Assembly (NCBI GenBank): GCA_031285295.1
Contig: JAITWK010000008.1
Coordinates: forward strand, 62,001-126,000
Direction of reading: 5' to 3'
Length of the DNA: 64,000 bases
DNA from: Deltaproteobacteria bacterium
GTDB lineage: Bacteria; Desulfobacterota; Desulfovibrionia; Desulfovibrionales; Desulfovibrionaceae
Shown here: positions 42,305 to 48,778 of the stretch, in pieces
Numbering within the stretch: position 1 is the first letter of the stretch
Layout: every line of letters begins with the position of its first letter
Program-made: the position numbers and the translations under genes
Notes under the pieces: model-generated
Told to the model about the DNA's origin: nothing
Seen by the model: the letters and a program-made list of their open reading frames with translations, nothing else
The model's database searches: none

Positions 42305-43579
42305 CTAGCGTCCTCCTATGGCTGGCAGGTTGGCGTCGGTGGTAGCGTAACAGTCGCCGAGCTGTGACCAGATGCCCTGGTAAGCAAAGTTTGTGGTATG
42401 CGTGAAAGGTCCCCACGGATCAAATCCAAGCAGACTGGGAACGTTGGCGTGTTCGCCAATAAGACGGTTCACTCTGGGGTGCTCCAGATCAAAGTTTCTT
42501 CCGCTGTTGATAACAGCATCAATGCTCGGATCGGAAATAACCAGCATGTCGCCCGGCAATTCATTGGACACAGCCGACAAGTTAAGCGCCGCAGGCATGC
42601 CCATATTTTCGCACCATTTAAAGGCCAGGGCGGAGTCCAATTGACAATGCCCCATGCCGGACTTATTTAGCATAACGCAGTCCGCTCCCAGCGTGTGCTT
42701 GCATAGCGATGCGCCAATCATGCCCATCGTTTCCTTGGAATCTATCTTCATGACATTGTTGGTGATCACTATCCCCACGAATTCCAAATCCTTCCCGTGC
42801 CGTTTCATCAGCTCACGAATGTAAATTTCATTCTGAAGATAGTAATTCGGCTCCCAGTAGCGCCAGAGCATTGCCCCATCCAGTACTTCCGTCGGGTGGA
42901 TGATAAAGGGCAGGAAATTCAAAGCGCTCTGACCGTAGAGCAGAAAGTTCCAAATATCGTGCGAGGCCATATGGGTGACCATATAGGCCACCTTGGGAAG
43001 AGTTTTTCCGTCAGGTCCCGGTGCTACCGGTGTCAGTTCAAAAACTTCAGTTTCATCAGGAGTTTTATCTATGCCCAGCTTGGCAAGATGTACGTTAACA
43101 GTAAGCGCCGCGTGCTTAAGCGCTTCGGCGTAGCTTACGTCACTCACGCCTTCAGCAGGAGCTGCGTCGATAATCACATGGAAGTGTTTGGCGAAATGAG
43201 TGTATTCGGCGCACGGGCCACCCATGTCCATATAGTATTTAATGTTGCACTTTGCGTAGTATATTTCGGATACCATCACGCCGCGAAGCGCCACAGTACG
43301 CCCCTCTCCGGCAGGGGCCAGTTTACCCCAAATACCGGGATAGGAGGTCTCGGGGGCATCGGCCTTGCATCTTGGCTGCATTACATCGTGGATGGCGAGA
43401 ATGCGGCAGCTTTCACCCGGCACGGCCAGATGGATGTCCATAAAGGCGAATAACTCGCTGTGAACCAACCCAAGCAGTTCTTTCTTGTTAATCGTAAGTT
43501 TGCCGTCGGCCAATGAAGTTTTGTCTCCAAACTCCACTTCGGCAATATCGATGTAATCAATTTGCAGTCTCTTGCTCAT
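42305..43579 (-). CDS. GrdE/GrdI-like protein lacking the pyruvoyl cysteine
   Basis: 424 residues of the GrdE/GrdG/GrdI family: MDMGGPCAEYTHFA parallels LDMGGPFQRNTIYG of grdI, and FIIHPTEVLDGAM parallels THPNE-type YMHPNEILGGAV. Right after that the canonical protein has the self-cleavage region with Cys (GSFMPCSSK), whereas this one reads LWRYWEPNYYLQNEIYI with no cysteine, serine or threonine nearby. It therefore should not form a pyruvoyl group by the known route. First gene of the second grd-like operon, facing the TetR gene across an operator-rich spacer. GGAG lies 10 bases before ATG 43579. Confidence 0.82.
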   Translation of the reverse strand: MSKRLQIDYIDIAEVEFGDKTSLADGKLTINKKELLGLVHSELFAFMDIHLAVPGESCRILAIHDVMQPRCKADAPETSYPGIWGKLAPAGEGRTVALRGVMVSEIYYAKCNIKYYMDMGGPCAEYTHFAKHFHVIIDAAPAEGVSDVSYAEALKHAALTVNVHLAKLGIDKTPDETEVFELTPVAPGPDGKTLPKVAYMVTHMASHDIWNFLLYGQSALNFLPFIIHPTEVLDGAMLWRYWEPNYYLQNEIYIRELMKRHGKDLEFVGIVITNNVMKIDSKETMGMIGASLCKHTLGADCVMLNKSGMGHCQLDSALAFKWCENMGMPAALNLSAVSNELPGDMLVISDPSIDAVINSGRNFDLEHPRVNRLIGEHANVPSLLGFDPWGPFTHTTNFAYQGIWSQLGDCYATTDANLPAIGGR

Positions 43580-43779
43580 TGTCCAATTTCTCCCTGCTTA
43601 ACATTTGTTATTGAGCCATTGTTAAAAAATTCACTATCTCAATGCGCTTTGTTATTGACAACTCACTGTATGATTGTCAATCTTTTATAGATTTTAACTA
43701 TTTACGAATGTAATTTTTTTAAAATTAGTACATTTAGATAGTTTTGTATGAATTACAAATTGAATGTTTTGAAATAAAA

Positions 43780-43805
43780 TTGTGCATTACTGTAAATATG
43801 CACAA
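43780..43805. promoter_or_regulatory. TetR-type operator candidate 1
   Basis: TTGTGCAT, 10 bases, ATGCACAA: 8-base perfect arms. Confidence 0.55.
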
Positions 43806-43830
43806 ATACAAAAGTAAAGATTTGCACGTT

Positions 43831-43862
43831 TTTTTGTGCATTTAAATAAAAATGCACAAAAA
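43831..43862. promoter_or_regulatory. TetR-type operator candidate 2
   Basis: TTTTTGTGCATTT, 6 bases, AAATGCACAAAAA: 13-base perfect arms. Confidence 0.6.
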
Positions 43863-43879
43863 CACTGCATGAAGGAACG

Positions 43880-43913
43880 ATATTTGTGCATATTGCACAA
43901 TATGCACAAATAT
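43880..43913. promoter_or_regulatory. TetR-type operator candidate 3
   Basis: ATATTTGTGCATATTG, centre CA, CAATATGCACAAATAT: 16-base perfect arms. It lies 62 bases before the TetR start, so autoregulation is likely. Confidence 0.65.
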
Positions 43914-43974
43914 ATGCGAATGTGTCTGGTTTTGGACAGGTATTACAAAGCGCGCATAAAAAAGGCATGATTAA

Positions 43975-44595
43975 ATGTCAAACAATGTCATCACAAAAGA
44001 AGCGCTGGCCACAGCGCTAAAAAATTTGATTCGGACAAAAGGTCTTGCAAAAATTTCCGTCAAAGACATCACGGATCATTGTAAAGTCAGCAGGAATACG
44101 TTCTATTATCATTTTACAGATAAAACATCTCTTATAAAATGGATTTTCTATACAGAAACATTGCGTGAAATAAATACATTTACAGAATCACATCTATGGC
44201 TTGAAAGTTTTGTTAACCTTTGCAAGTATTTTTGTGAAAATAATTTTTTCTATATTGAGGCTTTTAAATCTGTAGGGCAAAATACTCTTCAAAATTATCT
44301 CATGACATTTTATTATGAATTGCTAAAATTACATATTGATACAGAATACAAACAGTTAGGCATAGTTCTTGGCGATGATGAATTAATGGTTAGCGCAAGA
44401 ATGGAAACACATGCCTTTGTTGGCATCATTATGGATTGGATAAATGAAGGAATGAATCCTGATTATATGAAATATTATGAGCAGCTTAAGCTGGCAAGCC
44501 GTATCAATAAAATACTTTACACCGCGTGTTCTGAAGATTTACAGCGCGAAATAAGATATGTAACTTACTTAAAAGATAGAAAAAATGAAATATAA
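43975..44595 (+). CDS. TetR/AcrR-family regulator (DhaS-like)
   Basis: 206 residues. The N-terminal helix-turn-helix is ISVKDITDHCKVSRNTFYYH (about 25-44), and KTSLIKWIF follows as in the DhaS/TetR_C_7 subgroup, in which the C-terminal domain (FFYIEAFKSVGQNTL) binds a ligand or partner. GC is low compared with the operon it faces. Divergent from the GrdE-like gene across three strong palindromes, so it probably controls the second grd-like operon and itself. Confidence 0.88.
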   Translation: MSNNVITKEALATALKNLIRTKGLAKISVKDITDHCKVSRNTFYYHFTDKTSLIKWIFYTETLREINTFTESHLWLESFVNLCKYFCENNFFYIEAFKSVGQNTLQNYLMTFYYELLKLHIDTEYKQLGIVLGDDELMVSARMETHAFVGIIMDWINEGMNPDYMKYYEQLKLASRINKILYTACSEDLQREIRYVTYLKDRKNEI

Positions 44596-44636
44596 AAGCA
44601 ATTTTATATTGTGATAAAATCCTATGCTAAAAGTTT

Positions 44637-44665
44637 CCCCCGGCCAATACAGGGTTGGTCGGGGG
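44637..44665. terminator. Bidirectional hairpin terminator
   Basis: CCCCCGGCCAA, loop TACAGGG, TTGGTCGGGGG: an 11-base stem with one G-T pair, between the convergent TetR and flavin-binding-like genes. AAAAG lies before it and few T follow. Confidence 0.6.
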
Positions 44666-44701
44666 AGAGAAGAAGAAATTCGGCAATAGCTTGATGCAGA
44701 A

Positions 44702-45124
44702 TCAAAATTTAATAAATGTAGGTTTTTCAAAATCGCTAATAACCATTGCTTCACTTATATGAATTTCAAAAACATCCAGCGTATCTCCAATTGCGTTGAT
44801 GGTTTCGTCATACCCTGGAATAGCTGAAATAAATGATTGTGCCATATCGTTAATCGTTTGTTTGCTTTTTTGCACCGTAGCTTTAACTGAACGCACATGA
44901 TGGATGCCTTCATTGGGAATAGACGTAAACGCAATTATGTTATTTCTGGTAAATTCTTCAACTTTGCAATTTTTTCGGTCAGAAGCAAAATACAAAATAT
45001 TCGGTTGTTTCTGATTAAAGTAGAAGTTTACTATCCTAACATTAGGATTATTCATTACTGATGTTGCCAATGCGATTGTGTTGGTATTTCCTAAGATCGT
45101 TTTGTATTTGCTAATACTATCCAT
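44702..45124 (-). CDS. Pyridoxamine 5'-phosphate oxidase-like (split-barrel flavin) protein
   Basis: 140 residues from ATG 45124, chosen because GGAG lies 6 bases upstream. Split-barrel pattern of the PNPOx-like superfamily: NTIALATSVMNNPNVRIVNF, then ILYFASDRKNCKVEEFTRN and IAFTSIP, and the dimer-interface strand EIHISEAMVI. Family members bind FMN, F420 or heme. AT-rich like the adjoining TetR gene. No specific substrate. Confidence 0.75.
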   Translation of the reverse strand: MDSISKYKTILGNTNTIALATSVMNNPNVRIVNFYFNQKQPNILYFASDRKNCKVEEFTRNNIIAFTSIPNEGIHHVRSVKATVQKSKQTINDMAQSFISAIPGYDETINAIGDTLDVFEIHISEAMVISDFEKPTFIKF

Positions 45125-45309
45125 AAAAATCTCCACATTTTGCCTTTTTGATAGCTTTTTTATTTACCATCCGAACCAGAGAAAAAGGATGGGGAAGAAA
45201 ATAAAAATGTCACTACACCCTGACAGCGTCAAGCCCCTTGTGCTGGACAATGGATAGCAGGCGTAAGGCCGGTCCTCCGGGCCGCTTCCCCGTAGCTGCG
45301 GGGCTAATC

Positions 45310-45356
45310 GGTGGTAATTGGCTGTTTAAATGGATTGACAAAATGGTGGTAATTGG
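45310..45356 (+). repeat. GGTGGTAATTGG direct repeat in the fic promoter
   Basis: The 12-base sequence occurs at 45310-45321 and 45345-45356, exactly 35 bases apart. The second copy lies between the -35 and -10 boxes, so a protein bound there would block transcription. Confidence 0.5.
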
Positions 45357-45365
45357 ATGTATAAT
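45335..45365 (+). promoter_or_regulatory. Sigma-70 promoter of the second fic gene
   Basis: Consensus TTGACA (45335-45340) and TATAAT (45360-45365) with a long 19-base spacer. The ATG at 45371 is only five bases after the -10 box, so the message would be leaderless or nearly so. Confidence 0.6.
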
Positions 45366-45370
45366 CAGAC

Positions 45371-46420
45371 ATGATCAATACAGCGGATATCCCTATTACC
45401 CAGGAAATGCTGATTCTCACGGCAGCCATCGACGAGTTTAAAGGCGCATGGCAAGCCTTGGGTGCACTCGCGCCGGAACGACTTTCCGCTTTGCGCCGGG
45501 TGGCCACCATCGAAAGTATAGGCTCTTCCACGCGCATTGAAGGGAGCGCCCTGTCGGACAGCGAGGTGGAAGCCTTGCTGTCCAACCTGGTCATCCGTAG
45601 CTTTACTACGCGAGATGAACAAGAAGTTGCCGGATATGCGGACACGATGGAGCAGATTTTTCAATCGTGGGAGTACATCCCGTTGACGGAAAATCATATC
45701 CGCCAGCTGCATCGGGATTTGCTGCGCTACAGCGATAAAGACTCGCGGCATCGTGGCAACTATAAGACCGCACCAAACAGCGTTGCGGCGTTTGACGCAG
45801 AGGGCAGACAGATCGGCATCGTCTTTGAAACGGCATCCCCCTTTGAAACCCCGCAACGGATGCGCGACTTGGTGGAGTGGACACAGGCCGCCTTGGAAAC
45901 GCGGAGCCTGCACCCCTTGTTGGTTATTGGCGTGTTCACGGTGGTGTTTTTGGCAATTCACCCTTTTCAGGACGGAAATGGGCGCTTGTCGCGCATCATG
46001 ACCGCCTTGCTTTTACTGCGCTGCGGCTATGCCTACACGCCATATTCTTCGCTGGAAAGCGTCATCGAGCAGAGCAAGGAAGGCTACTATCTTGCCCTGC
46101 GCCAGACGCAGGGGACGCTACGCACCGACGCTCCCAACTGGCAGCCCTGGCTGTTGTTCTTTCTTCGTGCCATGCACCAGCAGGTACAACGCCTGGCGAA
46201 AAAAATTGAGCGGGAACGCTTGATTTTGGCGGCGATGCCGGAACTTTCACTCCGTATTGTGGAACAGGCCCGTGAACATGGGCGAGTGACACTGAAGGAA
46301 ATGTGTCTGCTCACGGGAGCTAAACGCAGCAATCTGAAAGAACACTTTCGGCGGCTTGTGGAAAATGGCCAATTGGCAATGCAGGGCAAAGGACGCGGTG
46401 TGTGGTATAGATTAAAATAG
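45371..46420 (+). CDS. Fic-family protein with N-terminal inhibitory motif
   Basis: 349 residues. The catalytic loop HPFQDGNGRLSR (H197) is intact, and SSTRIEG at 52-58 supplies the inhibitory Glu of class II Fic proteins. The C-terminal winged helix (about 285-345: GRVTLKEMCLLTGAKRSNLK) probably binds DNA. The gene has a consensus promoter overlapped by a direct repeat, consistent with autorepression. It differs from the Fic protein at 36552 by only a partly similar layout. No antitoxin gene is adjacent. Start: ATG 45371 has no ribosome site, which agrees with a leaderless message. Confidence 0.9.
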   Translation: MINTADIPITQEMLILTAAIDEFKGAWQALGALAPERLSALRRVATIESIGSSTRIEGSALSDSEVEALLSNLVIRSFTTRDEQEVAGYADTMEQIFQSWEYIPLTENHIRQLHRDLLRYSDKDSRHRGNYKTAPNSVAAFDAEGRQIGIVFETASPFETPQRMRDLVEWTQAALETRSLHPLLVIGVFTVVFLAIHPFQDGNGRLSRIMTALLLLRCGYAYTPYSSLESVIEQSKEGYYLALRQTQGTLRTDAPNWQPWLLFFLRAMHQQVQRLAKKIERERLILAAMPELSLRIVEQAREHGRVTLKEMCLLTGAKRSNLKEHFRRLVENGQLAMQGKGRGVWYRLK

Positions 46421-46465
46421 CGCAACGGTGTCAGGCAAGTATGCCTTTGTATGTTTTAGGCATAA

Positions 46466-46500
46466 AAAAGGACTCAGGTTTTATCCCAAGTCCTTATTTT
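46466..46500. terminator. Bidirectional terminator between fic and tRNA-Thr
   Basis: AAGGACT, a 14-base loop, AGTCCTT, with A/T-runs on both sides (six T on the reverse strand). It would end both the fic and the tRNA-Thr transcripts. Confidence 0.7.
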
Positions 46501-46506
46501 TATTCA

Positions 46507-46582
<76 letters not shown>

Positions 46583-46699
46583 GTAGTAAGCAGTTGCTTT
46601 TTCTGCCTTGCCGGGCTGCAAAAGTCAAGCCTGTTTTGTGGTTCACTTTTCTTGCGGGGAAAGTGGACCCCTTTCTTTTTATACCAGAGCGGTTTGCCC

Positions 46700-46728
46700 T
46701 TGACAGAAGCTTGTTTTTTGCTTTTATG
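46700..46728 (+). promoter_or_regulatory. dcw cluster promoter upstream of mraZ
   Basis: Perfect -35 TTGACA (46700-46705), a 17-base spacer and a weak -10 TTTATG. The start of transcription would fall just before the GAAAGTG repeats. Confidence 0.5.
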
Positions 46729-46733
46729 TGGAG

Positions 46734-46750
46734 GAAAGTGGTGGAAAGTG
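46734..46750 (+). promoter_or_regulatory. MraZ-box repeats
   Basis: GAAAGTG at 46734-46740 and 46744-46750, a 10-base period that is one helical turn, embedded in GGAAAGTGGTGGAAAGTGG. A third GAAAGTG is at 46659-46665. MraZ is known to bind short direct repeats of this type before its own gene. Confidence 0.7.
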
Positions 46751-46785
46751 GTAAAACAAAAAATTCGCACCACAGTAAGGCAAAT

Positions 46786-47235
46786 ATGAATTTCAGAGGG
46801 CGTAACCTACGCAGCCTTGATTGTAAAGGCAGGCTTATTTTACCGCCGGAGTTCCGGGAAATACTACTTTCCCGCTCCGATGACGGCAAAATGGTGCTGA
46901 CCACTTATGACGGCTGCGTGGTGGGTTTTCCCTGGCCCGATTGGGTTGAGTTCGAGGGGCAGCTTAACCGGGTCAAGAATCCGCCGCGCAAGCTGCGCGA
47001 TTTTCGCCGCCTGGTGGTCGGGGGAGCCGAGGAAATGACGGCTGACGGCCAGGGGCGCATCAGGCTTTCCAAAGATCACCTTACCTATGCGGGCATTGAC
47101 GGCGAAGCCGTGCTCATGGGCCAGGGGGCGCGTTTCGAGCTTTGGCAACCGGCCAAGCTGGACGCGGTAATCAGCGGCAACTTTGACGACGTTGCGGAAA
47201 GCCTTGAGCCGGGTGGTTTTGATTTCAATTTTTAA
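46786..47235 (+). CDS. mraZ: Transcriptional regulator MraZ
   Basis: 149 residues from ATG 46786 (TAAGG upstream); the open frame before it overlaps the promoter and is not coding. Two SpoVT/AbrB half-domains carry the DxxxR motifs DCKGRLILP (~14) and DGQGRIRLS (~86). MraZ forms ring-shaped oligomers that bind repeats upstream of the dcw cluster and repress it. The repeats are present in the leader here, so autoregulation is likely. Confidence 0.94.
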   Translation: MNFRGRNLRSLDCKGRLILPPEFREILLSRSDDGKMVLTTYDGCVVGFPWPDWVEFEGQLNRVKNPPRKLRDFRRLVVGGAEEMTADGQGRIRLSKDHLTYAGIDGEAVLMGQGARFELWQPAKLDAVISGNFDDVAESLEPGGFDFNF

Positions 47236-47249
47236 GCCGGAGCAAGCGT

Positions 47250-48404
47250 ATGAGCGAGGAAAAGTCGCTTACAAGTAATGCTGGCGCTCCGGATAACGGG
47301 GCCGCCATTCATATCTCGGTCATGCTGGAAGAAGTGCTTGAGCATCTGGTGCCTGCCAGCCTGCTGGAGAGCGCCCCGGCGGATCGCCCGTTGCGTTTTC
47401 TGGATGGAACCCTCGGTTTGGCGGGCCATGCCGCTGCCGTTCTGGATAAAGTCGCACAATATGAAGGGAATGCGCCGGTCGGTTCTCCCGGTCAGACGGG
47501 GAAGGGCGAGCGCAAGGCTGAATTGCTCGGGCTGGATCACGATGCCCAGGCCCAGGATTTGGCCCGCTTGCGTCTGGACCGCTTTGGCGATGCCGCGCAC
47601 TTTTGGCAGGGCGGCTTTGCCGATTGTACGGAAGCCCTGGATGAACTTGGCTGGGATTTTATTGACGGGGCTCTGGTTGACCTTGGGGTGTCCTCGTTGC
47701 AACTGGACGAGCCGGAGCGCGGTTTCAGCTTTTTGCGCGATGGCCCTCTGGATATGCGCATGGACCCGCACGGCGGGCAGGAATCGGCTGCTACCCTGGT
47801 CAATCGGGCCACGGTTCAGCGCCTCAAGGAAATTATCGAAGTTTATGGCGAGGAGCCGCAGGCCGGGCGCATCGCGCGGGCCATAGACGAGGCCAGAGCG
47901 CGTAAACCCATTGAAAATACTTTGGAGCTGGCCGCTATAGTAGAGCGGGCCTATCCGCCGAAATGGCGGGCCACGGCGCGTAACCACCCGGCCACGCGCA
48001 CTTTTCAGGCCTTGCGCCTGGTGGTGAACGAAGAATTGGAGCAGTTGCGCCTGTTTTTGGAGCGCATTGTGCCAAGGCTGCGTCCGGGGGGGCGGCTGGC
48101 GGTAATCAGCTTTCATTCGCTGGAAGATCGCATCGTGAAGCATTTTTTTCGGGCCGAAGCCACGGATTGCCTCTGCCCGCCGCGCCTGCCGCGCTGTGTT
48201 TGCGGGCACCGGGCAACCCTTGGGCTGGTAAATAAAAAGCCTTTGGAGCCTTCTGAAGAGGAAACCCGCGCCAACCCCAGAGCCAGAAGCGCCAAGCTGC
48301 GCGTGGCGGAGCGAACCAGTGCGGAATTTGTCAGCCCGGCCCAGGCGGATAGCGGCTCCGCCCCTGTATCCCGCCGTGGGGCGCGACCCTCGCGAGGGAA
48401 ATGA
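47250..48404 (+). CDS. rsmH: 16S rRNA (cytosine-1402 N4)-methyltransferase RsmH
   Basis: 384 residues. Start motif HISVMLEEVLEHL, SAM site FLDGTLGLAGHAAAVL, ALVDLGVSSLQLDEPERGFS and the C-terminal RLAVISFHSLEDRIVKHF are all family hallmarks. It methylates N4 of C1402 in the ribosomal P site. It is longer than usual (~310) because of an extra Gly-rich loop after the SAM site (VGSPGQTGKGERK) and a basic C-terminal tail. GGAGC precedes ATG 47250, 14 bases after mraZ. Confidence 0.95.
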   Translation: MSEEKSLTSNAGAPDNGAAIHISVMLEEVLEHLVPASLLESAPADRPLRFLDGTLGLAGHAAAVLDKVAQYEGNAPVGSPGQTGKGERKAELLGLDHDAQAQDLARLRLDRFGDAAHFWQGGFADCTEALDELGWDFIDGALVDLGVSSLQLDEPERGFSFLRDGPLDMRMDPHGGQESAATLVNRATVQRLKEIIEVYGEEPQAGRIARAIDEARARKPIENTLELAAIVERAYPPKWRATARNHPATRTFQALRLVVNEELEQLRLFLERIVPRLRPGGRLAVISFHSLEDRIVKHFFRAEATDCLCPPRLPRCVCGHRATLGLVNKKPLEPSEEETRANPRARSAKLRVAERTSAEFVSPAQADSGSAPVSRRGARPSRGK

Positions 48405-48416
48405 GGGGGTTGGGGA

Positions 48417-48686
48417 ATGTTAAACAAACTTTGGATATACGGCCTTTGCGCCTCCATTCTGGTCAATTTTGCCCTGGCCCTGCTGCTGGTCTGGAGCAAC
48501 ACGGAAAGAGCCGGTCTGGGCTACGAGTTGAAGCAACAGCAACAGGCCATGACCGAGCTTGCCGATTTGACGGCCAAGCTTGAAGTGGAGCGCGACCGCC
48601 TGCTTTCGCCTTATTATCTGGACGCCAGAGCCGTCCAGTTCGGCCTGCGCAGCGCCCTGCCGGGGCAAAAGCGCTTTATGCGCTGA
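48417..48686 (+). CDS. FtsL-like small division protein
   Basis: 89 residues. One membrane helix (about 7-27) is followed by a short coiled-coil (YELKQQQQAMTELADLTAKL) and a YYLDARAVQFGLRSA tail. Size, topology and position between rsmH and ftsI are those of FtsL, although sequence is weakly conserved. FtsL bridges the FtsQ-B and FtsI-W parts of the divisome. Confidence 0.75.
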   Translation: MLNKLWIYGLCASILVNFALALLLVWSNTERAGLGYELKQQQQAMTELADLTAKLEVERDRLLSPYYLDARAVQFGLRSALPGQKRFMR

Positions 48687-48778
48687 ACTGGCCTGTAATG
48701 CTCTGGACTGTACAGAGCAGACCAGAACAGGGATCGAACCGTTTTTTACCGTATGACGCAGATATTTGGATAAAGATC

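Larger units (their letters stand above)
43580..43974. promoter_or_regulatory. Operator-rich divergent spacer of the second grd-like locus
   Basis: 395 very AT-rich bases without a gene. It contains three palindromes built on TTGTGCAT and ATGCACAA (43780-43805, 43831-43862, 43880-43913) and a half-site TTTGCACG near 43821, between the operon start and the TetR gene. Promoters for both directions must lie here, but none is clear enough to call. Confidence 0.7.

Noticed and set aside
41005-42345. Long forward-strand open frame (446 codons) opposite the second GrdB-like gene
   Set aside because: It is antisense to a gene with strong family motifs, has no recognisable domain and no ribosome site; long shadow frames are common in this GC-rich DNA.
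43753-43968. 71-codon reverse-strand open frame in the TetR-operon spacer
   Set aside because: It is created by the operator palindromes (repeated FVHIYSNAQ-like words); no ribosome site and no family.
43580-43974. CRISPR array suspected from repeated TGTGCAT words
   Set aside because: The words are inverted, unevenly spaced and 8-16 bases long; there are no regular repeats and spacers.
45220-45310. GC-rich hairpin region considered as a tRNA-Sec or group II intron end
   Set aside because: CCCCG-TAGCTG-CGGGG is a simple hairpin; no full cloverleaf or intron domain V could be drawn.
47232-48209. 325-codon reverse-strand open frame opposite rsmH
   Set aside because: Antisense shadow with no motif or start signal.
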